A DNA stretch of 64,000 nt, taken from contig NZ_CP151800.1 of the NCBI RefSeq assembly GCF_038449125.1, positions 158,406 through 222,405 of the forward strand. Direction: 5' to 3'. Under the pieces are notes generated by a model. It ran no database searches. It was not told where the DNA came from and saw nothing but the letters and a program-made list of their open reading frames with translations. The DNA is from Kosakonia sp. BYX6 (lineage in GTDB: Bacteria > Pseudomonadota > Gammaproteobacteria > Enterobacterales > Enterobacteriaceae). Position 1 is the stretch's first letter. The number at the start of each line of letters is the position of its first letter. This document shows, piece by piece, positions 31,855 to 39,864 of the stretch. A program made the translations under genes and the position numbers.

Positions 31855-32627
31855 GCTTTCTTCTCCCTGCTATAAGTGTGCTGCTCGTCGGGCAGGCGGG
31901 TAATGCGCGCCTGGCGAGCCCTTTCTTCGTCGAACTGGCGAATCGTGGTGTGAACGAAAGCGAGGTGCGCCATCATGGCCTGACGGGCTCCCTCGGCATC
32001 GCCCTCAAGAATGGCATTCATCACCGCGCGATGTTGCTCGGTAAGCTGGGCAAAAACGGGCGGCACAAGGTACATGCGCTGACGGCTCTGTTTGACGGAC
32101 GATTGCAGCAGGTCGAAAAAACCGCGCATCGTTTGCAGCAGCACCACGTTATGTGAGGCTTCGGCAATCGCCAGGTGAAAACGCACATCCGCTTGCGACG
32201 CCAGATCCGGGTCGTCAGACTGCGAAGCGTCAAAACACAGCGCAATCTTCTCTTTATCGGCTTGCGTCGCGCGCATCGCCGCATGCCAGGCGGTGCTGGC
32301 TTCAATGGCGTGACGCGCCTCCAGAATGTCGAAGCTGTAATCCGGGTCGTCATTCAGCAGCGTTTTCAGCGGCTGGACGATGTTTTGCTCTGACCAGTCT
32401 TCATGCTGCCAGCGCACAAAGGTGCCGCCGCCGCGCCGGCTCAGCAGCACGCCTTCACTGACCAGTTTCGCCAGCGCCTCGCGTAATGAATTGCGCGATA
32501 TGCCGAGCTGTACGGCAAGCTGACGCTCGGCGGGCAACTTCATGCCCGCTTCCAGTTGTTGCTCTGCAATCAGCGCCCGCACACGATCGGCGACATCGTC
32601 TGTCAGGCGTCTGGGTAACACTTTCAT
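31851..32627 (-). CDS. lldR: GntR/FadR-family regulator of the L-lactate operon
   Basis: N-terminal winged helix (about residues 10-75, with [19 protein letters not shown] as recognition region) and a C-terminal all-helical FCD ligand domain. In E. coli LldR represses the operon without lactate and helps activate it with lactate. It has 258 residues. It overlaps both lldP and lldD by 4 bases. Two LldR-type palindromes lie ahead of lldP, so it autoregulates. Confidence 0.96.
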   Translation of the reverse strand: MKVLPRRLTDDVADRVRALIAEQQLEAGMKLPAERQLAVQLGISRNSLREALAKLVSEGVLLSRRGGGTFVRWQHEDWSEQNIVQPLKTLLNDDPDYSFDILEARHAIEASTAWHAAMRATQADKEKIALCFDASQSDDPDLASQADVRFHLAIAEASHNVVLLQTMRGFFDLLQSSVKQSRQRMYLVPPVFAQLTEQHRAVMNAILEGDAEGARQAMMAHLAFVHTTIRQFDEERARQARITRLPDEQHTYSREKKA

Positions 32628-34279
32628 GGAATCATCCAGGTAAGAACATATGCCTGAAGTGTAGTAATTACCCCCACCATGCAGGTGAAAATCAGGCTGT
32701 GTTTAACGGTAAAACGGAACAGGTCTGACTCTTTACCGACCAGCCCCACCGCCGCACAGGCAATGGCGATCGACTGCGGCGAAATCATCTTGCCGGTCAC
32801 GCCGCCGGTGGTATTGGCTGCCACCATCAACACGTCCGAAACGCCAATCTGTTGCGCGGCCGTGGCTTGCAATGCGGCGAACAGCGCATTTGACGAGGTA
32901 TCCGAACCGGTAAGAAACACGCCCAGCCAGCCGAGGAAGGGCGAAAAGAAAGTAAAGGCGCTGCCGGTATGCGCCAGCGCTAATGCCAGCGTCGACGACA
33001 ACCCTGAATAGTTCGAGATAAAGGCAAACGCCAGCACCATACCGATGGAGTAAATCGGCAGCGCCAGCTCTTTCAGCGTGCTGGCAAAGGTACTGATGGC
33101 CTCTCTCGGTTTCATGCGTAGCCAAATAATCGACAAAATGGCCGCGAACAGAATGGCGGTGCCAGTCGCTGAGAACCAGTCGAATTTGTACACCGCCGCG
33201 TAAGGCGTGGCGGCGCTGACCACCGGCGGCATGCGCGCTACCAGTTTGTCGAGGTGCGGCACAGAAATGTTAAACACCCAGTCGTACAGCGCGCCGTCCG
33301 GCGCGAACAGCGCTTTAAACGGCGGCACGCTCCACAGCGTGACGGTGGCGGTGAGGAACAGAAACGGCGACCAGGCGCGCAGGATCTGCCCGGCGTTGTA
33401 TTTGGTGCGCTGTAAATCCAAATCAACCTGCGAAGCGCCCATATCGCCAAAGCGGAAAATACGCACCGGCTTCCAGCGTTTGAGGAACAGCGTCAGGCAC
33501 ACCAGCGAAACCAGCGACGAGATGATGTCCGGCAACTCCGGGCCGATAAAGTTAGAACTCAGATATTGTGCAATCGCGAACGAACCGCCCGCAACGAGCA
33601 CCGCAGGCCACGTCTCTTTCACCCCGCGCCAGCCGTCCATAATCGCCATGATCCAGAACAGCACGATGATGGTCAGGAAGGGCAACTGGCGTCCCACCAT
33701 TTGGCCGATTTCAAAGCTGTCCAGCCCGGTGACTTGCCCGGCGACCAGAATTGGAATCCCCATCGCGCCAAAGGCCACCGGCGCGGTGTTAACGATCAAA
33801 CACAGGCCAGCGGCATACAGCGGGTTAAAACCCAGCCCAACCAGCAGCGCGGCGGTGATGGCAACCGGTGCGCCAAACCCAGCTGCCCCTTCCAGAAATG
33901 CGCCGAAAGAGAAGCCGACAATCAGCATTTGCAGGCGCTGGTCTGGCGTGATGGAGAGGATTGAAGAACGAATGACGTCGAACTGGCCGGTTTTGACCGA
34001 AATCTTATACACGAAGACGGCGGCGATGATTATCCAGGCGATCGGCCACAAGCCATAGAAAAAGCCATACACCACCGATGCCAGCGCGTTGTCCAGCGGC
34101 ATATCGTAAAACAGCAGCGCAACGCCCAGGGCGATTGCGACCGTCCAACTGGCGGCGACATAGCCTTTCAGTTTGAGTTTGATGAGCGCGAAAAAGAAAA
34201 ACAGGATCGGCAGCGAGGCAATCAAGCTGGAAAGCCAGAGGTTGCCAGCCGGGTCGTAATTCTGTTGCCAGAGGTTCAT
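32624..34279 (-). CDS. lldP: L-lactate permease
   Basis: Inner-membrane lactate:proton symporter of the LctP family with about twelve or more membrane helices. It starts [21 protein letters not shown] and contains [27 protein letters not shown] and [19 protein letters not shown], typical of the family. It has 551 residues, as in E. coli. It is the first gene of the operon. GGAGACC lies ahead of the ATG. Confidence 0.97.
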   Translation of the reverse strand: MNLWQQNYDPAGNLWLSSLIASLPILFFFFALIKLKLKGYVAASWTVAIALGVALLFYDMPLDNALASVVYGFFYGLWPIAWIIIAAVFVYKISVKTGQFDVIRSSILSITPDQRLQMLIVGFSFGAFLEGAAGFGAPVAITAALLVGLGFNPLYAAGLCLIVNTAPVAFGAMGIPILVAGQVTGLDSFEIGQMVGRQLPFLTIIVLFWIMAIMDGWRGVKETWPAVLVAGGSFAIAQYLSSNFIGPELPDIISSLVSLVCLTLFLKRWKPVRIFRFGDMGASQVDLDLQRTKYNAGQILRAWSPFLFLTATVTLWSVPPFKALFAPDGALYDWVFNISVPHLDKLVARMPPVVSAATPYAAVYKFDWFSATGTAILFAAILSIIWLRMKPREAISTFASTLKELALPIYSIGMVLAFAFISNYSGLSSTLALALAHTGSAFTFFSPFLGWLGVFLTGSDTSSNALFAALQATAAQQIGVSDVLMVAANTTGGVTGKMISPQSIAIACAAVGLVGKESDLFRFTVKHSLIFTCMVGVITTLQAYVLTWMIP

Positions 34280-34354
34280 GCAGGTCTCCTGAGAACCACC
34301 GCAAAACCCGTGAGCGGTAAGTCTGTGCTTCGCTCTGCATCACAAGTTTTGTAA

Positions 34355-34370
34355 AAGTGGTCCTGCCAGT
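34355..34370 (-). promoter_or_regulatory. LldR operator O2-like site, near lldP
   Basis: The core TGGTCCTGCCA is an imperfect palindrome of the LldR type (TGGTNNNNCCA). It lies about 75-90 bases ahead of the lldP ATG, close behind the likely transcription start; on the minus strand TTGCCA and TAACCA, 16 bases apart, precede it. It matches the position of the second operator described for E. coli. Confidence 0.65.
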
Positions 34371-34480
34371 GCGGATGTGTAGGGGTTGTGATAACGAATG
34401 GTTATCTAAATGTTGCGCTCTGGCAATAAACGTGTGACTGGATTTAGTGAATCTGTGAACCACGGAGAAAATTCAGGGGT

Positions 34481-34497
34481 AATTGGTAGGGCCAATT
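34481..34497 (-). promoter_or_regulatory. LldR operator O1-like palindrome, distal
   Basis: AATTGGTAGGGCCAATT has perfect 6-base arms (AATTGG/CCAATT) around a central TAGGG and holds the core TGGTAGGGCCA. It is the upstream partner of the site near 34360, about 124 bases away. This separation is close to the two-operator arrangement described for E. coli lldPRD, where DNA looping by LldR was proposed. Confidence 0.75.
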
Positions 34498-34532
34498 AAA
34501 GCAGCCCTGCACCTGGGAAAGGCAAGGGCTGC
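34494..34532 (-). terminator. Terminator after yibL
   Basis: On the minus strand GCAGCCCT...AGGGCTGC is an 8-bp stem (34501-34532) followed by TTTAATT. It is just downstream of the yibL stop and touches the distal LldR operator. The T tract is short, so efficiency is uncertain. Confidence 0.6.
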
Positions 34533-34542
34533 GGGAGAGGGA

Positions 34543-34905
34543 TCAGAACTCGCTTTTGGCAAAGCCGGTCATGGCATCAAGTTCCATTTCGCGGCCCAGC
34601 GCGGTCATCGGGTGCACCACCACCAGGCCACGCACGCTTTTTTTCAGCTTGCCGAGGTCAGCCTGCTCTTTCTTGGTGATCGCACGGCGATACGGCATTT
34701 GCATCAGTTTCTGCGCTTCTTTACTCAGCTTCTGACCATATTGTTCACGCAGACGGGTGATTTCCGCTTCCAGCGTGGTTTTCTCTTTTTCCAGCTCGGC
34801 GTATTTATCCGCAGCCTCAACTAAAGAGAGGTCCGCCTGCTGGTGGCGGATGGCGTCGAGACGGTCGCTCAGACGTTTGATTTCGTTTTTTTCGACTTCT
34901 TTCAT
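34543..34905 (-). CDS. yibL: YibL family ribosome-associated protein
   Basis: Small basic protein with a predicted coiled coil (about residues 1-55, [20 protein letters not shown]) and a conserved C-terminal half, [21 protein letters not shown]. coli YibL has been found with ribosomes, but its function is unknown. The frame opens further upstream, but the Met at 34905 lines up with the E. coli start and gives 120 residues. It lies downstream of mtlR on the same strand with 67 bases between. Confidence 0.9.
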   Translation of the reverse strand: MKEVEKNEIKRLSDRLDAIRHQQADLSLVEAADKYAELEKEKTTLEAEITRLREQYGQKLSKEAQKLMQMPYRRAITKKEQADLGKLKKSVRGLVVVHPMTALGREMELDAMTGFAKSEF

Positions 34906-34972
34906 GGTGCTCAGTTTCATTGGGGAATTAAGCAGCAAGGATACAACATTTATGACGACGTTATGGCGAAGG

Positions 34973-35563
34973 TTACTTCTGGAATGCTTTTTTTAAGCTG
35001 ATTCGGGAAATCAGCTCGGTCAATGACAGCACCATCGTGGAGCGAACCACCTGCTGGTAACGCTGTTTTTGCATGGCGAAAAGGTCGGCGTCGCTGGTAT
35101 CGAAGGTTGGCATTGGCGGCAGGGCGGCGACACAGTGCAGCTCGCCAAAAGGCCCGAGGATCTCATCATCGGTAAAGGCGTATTCCGTGCCGTCGTGATT
35201 CAACTCTTCACGCAGCGCCATCAATAGCTCCGCGTCTTCGTACTCCGGGCGGGAAATTACCCCAAGCCCGTAAATCAGCTTTAAACGCACGGACAAGTTG
35301 CCCAGCGGCCCATCTCCGTCAAGCAGTGGCTCTACAGCATATTTCACCGCGTAATCGTCTTTGCGAAACACCTGTAGCACCAGAATGTTGATAGCTTCAT
35401 TGAGCAAATCAACGGCGGCTATCAAAAAACTTCGCACGGTTTTGCCCGCATTCAGACGCTCGAGTACACGGTTTTCGAAAGCCTGCGTTTGTTCCATTAT
35501 TGCCTGCATATCTGACAATTTCGTTAGCTGGCGCGGGGGTTCCCGCGCCAACGTCGGCATCAT
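34973..35563 (-). CDS. mtlR: Mannitol operon repressor
   Basis: All-helical MtlR-family regulator with no recognisable DNA-binding domain; in E. coli it lowers mtlAD expression. The core [20 protein letters not shown] onwards is very close to E. coli MtlR; only the first 18 residues differ. It has 196 residues. The start codon overlaps the mtlD stop (ATGATG), as part of mtlA-mtlD-mtlR. Confidence 0.95.
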   Translation of the reverse strand: MMPTLAREPPRQLTKLSDMQAIMEQTQAFENRVLERLNAGKTVRSFLIAAVDLLNEAINILVLQVFRKDDYAVKYAVEPLLDGDGPLGNLSVRLKLIYGLGVISRPEYEDAELLMALREELNHDGTEYAFTDDEILGPFGELHCVAALPPMPTFDTSDADLFAMQKQRYQQVVRSTMVLSLTELISRISLKKAFQK

Positions 35564-36708
35564 GCCTGGGTGTTATAAGCGGTAACGGCTTCGTTTACGA
35601 CCGGGCTGTTTGCCTCCAGGCCGGAAACCTGAGCCAGCGCCGCTTGCGGGCCTTTCTCTTCGATAAGCTGCGCCAGTTCCTGGGCCTGCGGGTCCTGCTC
35701 GCTGCGATAATGCATCGCGGCGGCAATGCCTTTTACCAGGTTGGCGTGCGGCAGGTTGTATTCCAGCGTGCCAAGCAACGGTTTGATCAGACGATCGCCC
35801 GCGCTCAATTTACGCAACGGTTGGCGGCCGACGCGCTCAACATCGTCTTTCAGGTACGGGTTTTCAAAACGGCCGAGGATTTTTTGAATGTACGCCGCAT
35901 GCTTGTCAGCATCAAAACCATAACGCTTGATCAGCACAGCGCCGCTCTCTTCCATCGCGCCTTTCACCACCGCACGGATATTGGCGTCGAGGATGGCGTC
36001 GCGAATGGTTTGATGGCCGGTCTGCTTGCCCAAGTAGGCGGTGATTGCGTGACCGGTATTCAGCGTGAACAGCTTACGTTCAACGAATGCCATCAGGTTG
36101 TCGGTCAGTTCCATACCAGGAATGTTCGGCAGCGCGCCTTTGAACTGGGTCTTATCAACAATCCACTCGCTAAAGGTTTCCACCGTCACTTCCAGCGGAT
36201 CGTGGGTGGCAGATTCAGACGGTGGAACAATACGGTCAACGGCAGAGTCGACGAAGCCAACATGCTCTTCAACCCAGGCTTTGTCAGCATCCGCCAGCGC
36301 GGCGATCACATGGCCTTTCAGTTGGGTGGTGCCGCGCACCATATTTTCACAGGCGATAATGTTCAGCGGCGTGTTAACGCCCTGCGCTTTACGTTTTGCC
36401 AGACCTTTCGCGATAGCCGGGGCGATGCGCTCCAGCACGACCGGGCCGACTGCCGTCGTCACCAAATCAACCTGCGCAATCAGGTCGACCACCTCGTCGC
36501 CGATGCTGCTGACAGCATTGACACCGGAGACGGTATCGACCTGCTCTTTTTCACCAACAACATGAACCTGATAGCTATGACGGGCATTCAGGGCGTCGAG
36601 AACCACCTGATTCACATCGGCGAAAGTCAGCTTAATCCCCGCGTCGGCCAACAGCTTGCCGATAAAGCCACGTCCGATATTACCTGCGCCAAAATGTAAT
36701 GCTTTCAT
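35560..36708 (-). CDS. mtlD: Mannitol-1-phosphate 5-dehydrogenase
   Basis: NAD-dependent oxidation of mannitol-1-phosphate to fructose-6-phosphate. The dinucleotide-binding [20 protein letters not shown] is at the start; the catalytic Lys is in the [16 protein letters not shown] region of the C-terminal domain. The ATG at 36708 gives 382 residues, as in E. coli; the frame is open about 23 codons upstream into a palindrome. It is second in the mtl operon. Confidence 0.97.
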   Translation of the reverse strand: MKALHFGAGNIGRGFIGKLLADAGIKLTFADVNQVVLDALNARHSYQVHVVGEKEQVDTVSGVNAVSSIGDEVVDLIAQVDLVTTAVGPVVLERIAPAIAKGLAKRKAQGVNTPLNIIACENMVRGTTQLKGHVIAALADADKAWVEEHVGFVDSAVDRIVPPSESATHDPLEVTVETFSEWIVDKTQFKGALPNIPGMELTDNLMAFVERKLFTLNTGHAITAYLGKQTGHQTIRDAILDANIRAVVKGAMEESGAVLIKRYGFDADKHAAYIQKILGRFENPYLKDDVERVGRQPLRKLSAGDRLIKPLLGTLEYNLPHANLVKGIAAAMHYRSEQDPQAQELAQLIEEKGPQAALAQVSGLEANSPVVNEAVTAYNTQA

Positions 36709-36737
36709 AGTATTAACCTTCATCAATGTTTTTACCC

Positions 36738-36789
36738 GAGAGGGCTGGGGTGAGGAACCGCCTACAGTTTCCCTCACCCGAGCCCTCTC
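36738..36789. repeat. Long hairpin between mtlA and mtlD
   Basis: GAGAGGGCTGGGGTGAGG and CCCTCACCCGAGCCCTCTC are complementary arms of about 17 bp with two mismatched positions, around a 15-base loop. It fills most of the 106-base gap after mtlA. Such stems in PTS operons can protect the upstream message and lower expression of the downstream dehydrogenase. No T tract follows. Confidence 0.7.
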
Positions 36790-36814
36790 CCCCGAAGAGG
36801 AGAGAGCTTAAGTC

Positions 36815-38731
36815 TTACTTGTTCAGCAGTTCCAGCACTTCTTCAACGCTGGTGGTCTGCGTCAGACGCTGAATTACTGTCTCATCATCCAGGGCGTTGG
36901 TCAGGCTGGTAATCACCTGAATGTGCTCATTGTTGCGCGCGGCGATGCCGATCACCAGACGGGCGATGTCATCTTCCCCTTCGCCGAAGCGTACACCTTG
37001 TGGGTACTGGCAGAACACGACGCCGGTTTTCAGCACGCGATCTTTCGCTTCAACGGTGCCGTGCGGTACCGCGATAGACTCACCCAGATAGGTCGGGGTC
37101 AGTTTTTCACGTTCCAGCATGGCGTCAACATATTCCGGCTGAACGTAGCCGCCTTTCACCAGTTGCTCACCGGCAAAACGGATAGCTTCTTCTTTGTGGC
37201 TCGCGCTGCAACCCAGGAAGATGTTCTCTGCGCCCAGTTTGAACAGGTGGCTGTTAGACGTATCGATGCTGTCTTGCAGGCTGCTGTTAACTTTCGCGGT
37301 GGTGTTGTCCGTGTGGCGCTGTGCGGCAACCAGACGCTCAGTCAGGCCAGTATACAGGCCGCTGTCCAGGAAGTTGGTCAGCGAAATATGCTGGGCTTGT
37401 GGCGCCTGGCGCATCGCGCGCTCGGTCAGATCGCGGTGCGTAATCACCAGGTCAACGTCAGACGGAAGGCTGTTGATGGCGCTGTTGGTCACAGAGATGT
37501 TGGTCAAACCCGCATCCTGCACTTTTTTGCGCAGTACGCCTGCACCCATGGCGCTGGAACCCATACCGGCATCACATGCCACGATGATTTTACGCACATG
37601 GCTCAGATCGCCCGTCACGTCGCCCGTTGCCTGCGCCGCCGCGCCTTTAGATTGGGCTTTCATGTCTTTCATACGACGGGTCGCTGCTTCGATATCTTCT
37701 TCTTCTTCGTCTTTCACTTTGCTGGTTTTCAGCAGGATAGCGGCGATCACGAAGGAGACAATCAGCGCTGCGAAGATCGCCGCGAGGTTAGCGAAGTAGG
37801 TACCTTTTGGCGTCATTGCCAGCACCGCCAGGATAGAACCCGGAGAAGCCGGAGACACCAGGCCGCCGTTCAGCACGCTCAGGGTGAACACGCCGGTCAT
37901 ACCACCGAGGATAACGGCGAGCAGCAGACGCGGGTTCATCAGCACGTACGGGAAGTAAATTTCGTGGATCCCCCCCAGGAAGTGGATGATTGCCGCGCCG
38001 CCAGCAGACTGTTTAGCACTGCCGCGACCAAAGAACATGTACGCCAGCAGAACGCCCATACCCGGACCCGGGTTCGCTTCAATCAGGAAGAAGATGGACT
38101 TGCCGAGGTCATGAGACTGCTGAATACCCAGCGGCGAGAAGATACCGTGGTTGATGGCGTTGTTGAGGAACAGGATTTTCGCCGGTTCAACAAAGATAGA
38201 CGCCAGCGGCAGCATGTCATGGACAACCATGAAGTTAACGCCAGCAGCCAGTACTTTAGACAGCACTTCAACCGCCGGGCCAATGCCGAGGAAAGCCAGA
38301 ATGGCGAGGATCATACCGATGATGCCAGCGGAGAAGTTGTTCACCAGCATTTCGAAACCGGATTTGATCTTACCGTCTACGGACGCGTCAAATTTCTTGA
38401 TGCAGTAGCCGCCCAGCGGGCCTGCGATCATTGCGCCGAGGAACATCGGCATATCCGCACCGACGATAACACCCATTGTGGTGATCGCGCCGACGACACC
38501 GCCGCGATCGCCGCCAACCAGACGACCACCGGTAAAACCGATGAGCAGCGGCAGTAGATAAGTAATCATTGGACCAACGAGTTTCGCCAGCGTCTCGTTT
38601 GGTAACCACCCTGTAGGAATAAACAATGCGGTGATGATCCCCCACGCGATAAACGCGCCGATGTTGGGCATCACCATATTGCTGAGAAAACGACCAAAGC
38701 TTTGCACTCTGATCTTGATATCGGATGACAT
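36815..38731 (-). CDS. mtlA: PTS mannitol transporter subunit IICBA
   Basis: Phosphorylating mannitol transporter. The N-terminal membrane EIIC domain spans about residues 1-335 (with GGIHEIYFPYVLMNP), EIIB has its phosphocysteine in VACDAGMGSSAMG near residue 385, and EIIA has its phospho-His in GESIAVPHGT near residue 555. It has 638 residues, one more than E. coli, with a linker of Lys/Glu/Ala between C and B. It is first in mtlA-mtlD-mtlR and strongly controlled by CRP (sites upstream). Confidence 0.97.
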   Translation of the reverse strand: MSSDIKIRVQSFGRFLSNMVMPNIGAFIAWGIITALFIPTGWLPNETLAKLVGPMITYLLPLLIGFTGGRLVGGDRGGVVGAITTMGVIVGADMPMFLGAMIAGPLGGYCIKKFDASVDGKIKSGFEMLVNNFSAGIIGMILAILAFLGIGPAVEVLSKVLAAGVNFMVVHDMLPLASIFVEPAKILFLNNAINHGIFSPLGIQQSHDLGKSIFFLIEANPGPGMGVLLAYMFFGRGSAKQSAGGAAIIHFLGGIHEIYFPYVLMNPRLLLAVILGGMTGVFTLSVLNGGLVSPASPGSILAVLAMTPKGTYFANLAAIFAALIVSFVIAAILLKTSKVKDEEEEDIEAATRRMKDMKAQSKGAAAQATGDVTGDLSHVRKIIVACDAGMGSSAMGAGVLRKKVQDAGLTNISVTNSAINSLPSDVDLVITHRDLTERAMRQAPQAQHISLTNFLDSGLYTGLTERLVAAQRHTDNTTAKVNSSLQDSIDTSNSHLFKLGAENIFLGCSASHKEEAIRFAGEQLVKGGYVQPEYVDAMLEREKLTPTYLGESIAVPHGTVEAKDRVLKTGVVFCQYPQGVRFGEGEDDIARLVIGIAARNNEHIQVITSLTNALDDETVIQRLTQTTSVEEVLELLNK

Positions 38732-38877
38732 AAAACACCCCTTCTTATGTTTGCTATCGCACAGGCCGGAAGCCCGAGGTTTGTTGTTAACGAGGCGGCA
38801 GAGGTAGCCGGACCTGGGTTATCTGTGACGCGAAATCTCGCACCGAATCACTCACCTGTCCAGATGGCGCTCATTAA

Positions 38878-38893
38878 TGTGATGTTTATCACA
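38878..38893 (-). promoter_or_regulatory. CRP site 1 of mtlA
   Basis: TGTGATGTTTATCACA is a perfect TGTGA-N6-TCACA palindrome about 150 bases ahead of mtlA. It is the one nearest the gene of a series of four good sites. Confidence 0.85.
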
Positions 38894-38921
38894 CTAAGGC
38901 AGGGGGTAACCTGTCACTTAG

Positions 38922-38937
38922 CGTGATATTGATCACA
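38922..38937 (-). promoter_or_regulatory. CRP site 2 of mtlA
   Basis: CGTGATATTGATCACA matches TGTGA-N6-TCACA at 9 of 10 positions and is 44 bases from site 1, roughly four helical turns. Confidence 0.75.
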
Positions 38938-38994
38938 AAAGTTCGGTGTAAAAAAAGTACAAAGAACAAAATCTAAGCGTTACAGGCCTGTAAG

Positions 38995-39010
38995 TGTGAT
39001 GTTATTCACA
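38995..39010 (-). promoter_or_regulatory. CRP site 3 of mtlA
   Basis: TGTGATGTTATTCACA is a perfect TGTGA-N6-TCACA palindrome, 73 bases from site 2 (about seven turns). Confidence 0.85.
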
Positions 39011-39038
39011 TTTAAGGCCTGGTACTTTGTTATTTATT

Positions 39039-39054
39039 TGTGATCTAAGTCACA
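39039..39054 (-). promoter_or_regulatory. CRP site 4 of mtlA
   Basis: TGTGATCTAAGTCACA is a perfect TGTGA-N6-TCACA palindrome, 44 bases from site 3. A weaker fifth candidate, TGTGATCAACAGCAAA, lies at 39081-39096. Five CRP sites are described for E. coli mtlA, so the array is conserved. Beyond it, up to 39408, is AT-rich DNA without a convincing gene. Confidence 0.85.
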
Positions 39055-39408
39055 AGAAATTTTTTCGAGAAAAATCCGAATGTGATCAACAGCAAATTGT
39101 GCATTTAAGCACCAGCCAACCTGTAACCCTCTTTCACCCTTTGCAAAGGTAATAATCCTGGGTCGCGGAGTTTGCATTCTGATGAATCGACCTGGAAAAA
39201 ATGCGCAGCCCTTATCGCTTCAGCGTTTATACGCGTTCGCCTCTTTTTCTCGCTTTTTCAATTTATTAAGCAGGCATAATAATTGGTTGTTAGCATATAT
39301 ATAATTAAGATAAGTGAATCATCTTTACAGTAAATATATTAACGCTGAGTACTTATCTGCCGTGAATAATTAAAAGGTTATTTAAAATTAAGGTCGGAAA
39401 AATAATAA

Positions 39409-39437
39409 TTGAATCCGGTTAATACAATTGGTAATAA
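39409..39437 (+). promoter_or_regulatory. Sigma-70 promoter of the double-glycine peptide gene
   Basis: TTGAAT (39409-39414) and TAATAA (39432-39437) are 17 bases apart, 46 bases before the ATG, in very AT-rich DNA. It is the best hexamer pair near the gene and gives a leader of about 40 bases with a strong AAGGAG. Confidence 0.6.
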
Positions 39438-39482
39438 TTAAAAACGTTCAGTAGTAATCATCTTTAAAAAGGAGCTTTAAAA

Positions 39483-39800
39483 ATGCGTGAATTAAATAAT
39501 GTTGAACTGGAAGAAGTAAACGGCGGTATCGGTCTGGGTTTTGGCCAGGAAGCGGGTGGTCTGCTGGGTGGGGGTATCGGTGCCGTTGTTGACTGGAGCA
39601 ATGGTTCTAACACCGGCGCAGCTAACGTAGGTGCTCTGCTGGGTGGCGGCATCGGCGCGGTTGTTGATGCGAGCGTTGCAGGTCTGACTTCTGTTGCTGA
39701 ATGGGGTGTCGGCCTGGGCGGTTATATCGCCAGCACTGTGGGTAAAGGCATCTCCGATATTGGCAACGCCATTATCGGCATGTTCAACCCGTTTAAATAA
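39483..39800 (+). CDS. Double-glycine leader peptide, class II microcin/bacteriocin-like
   Basis: A 105-residue peptide with a 15-residue leader MRELNNVELEEVNGG, the consensus double-glycine leader (conserved Leu and Val, then GG) cleaved by C39 peptidase exporters; colicin V has the same kind. The predicted mature part (residues 16-105) is Gly/Ala/Val-rich, Cys-free, with many GxxxG-type patterns and an internal duplication, LLGGGIGAVVD at 27-37 and again at 52-62. It ends GMFNPFK. AAGGAG stands 8 bases before the ATG. It is convergent with a CvaB-like exporter. Class II microcins act on related bacteria, but no target or activity can be inferred, and no immunity gene is recognised. A signalling role is the alternative. 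Confidence 0.85.
   Translation: MRELNNVELEEVNGGIGLGFGQEAGGLLGGGIGAVVDWSNGSNTGAANVGALLGGGIGAVVDASVAGLTSVAEWGVGLGGYIASTVGKGISDIGNAIIGMFNPFK
39561..39668 (+). repeat. Internal duplication in the double-glycine peptide gene
   Basis: Codons 27-37 (39561-39593) and 52-62 (39636-39668) both encode LLGGGIGAVVD; the next residues are WS and AS. The copies start 75 bases apart and differ only at third positions, so the protein is kept identical while the DNA has drifted. This points to an old duplication under selection. Confidence 0.85.
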
Positions 39801-39828
39801 TCGTATTGCAATACCCTCTGAATAATTT

Positions 39829-39864
39829 AAAAGCACCGCTTGTTTAAGCGGTGCTTTTATTTTT
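39829..39864. terminator. Strong terminator between the peptide gene and the exporter gene
   Basis: AAAAGCACCGCTT GTTT AAGCGGTGCTTTT is a perfect 13-bp stem with a 4-base loop followed by ATTTTT. It ends the peptide transcript 29 bases after its stop. On the minus strand the stem's own T's and an AT-rich tail could also end the exporter operon, whose stop is immediately adjacent. Confidence 0.9.

Noticed and set aside
35500-36699. A 399-codon open frame antisense to mtlD and mtlR
   Set aside because: It covers two confidently assigned genes in reverse, has skewed composition, no start signal and no homology that I recognise.
36923-38557. A 544-codon open frame antisense to mtlA
   Set aside because: mtlA is certain by family and motifs. 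The antisense frame is rich in His, Gln and Arg, as expected from reverse reading, and resembles no known protein.
38990-39176. A 40-odd codon minus-strand frame running through the CRP sites of mtlA
   Set aside because: No ribosome binding site, and the region is explained by a conserved regulatory array.
39217-39304. Short 20-codon plus-strand peptide frame inside the gap before the double-glycine peptide gene
   Set aside because: Too short, overlaps the 40-codon candidate in another frame, and has no clear evidence of coding.
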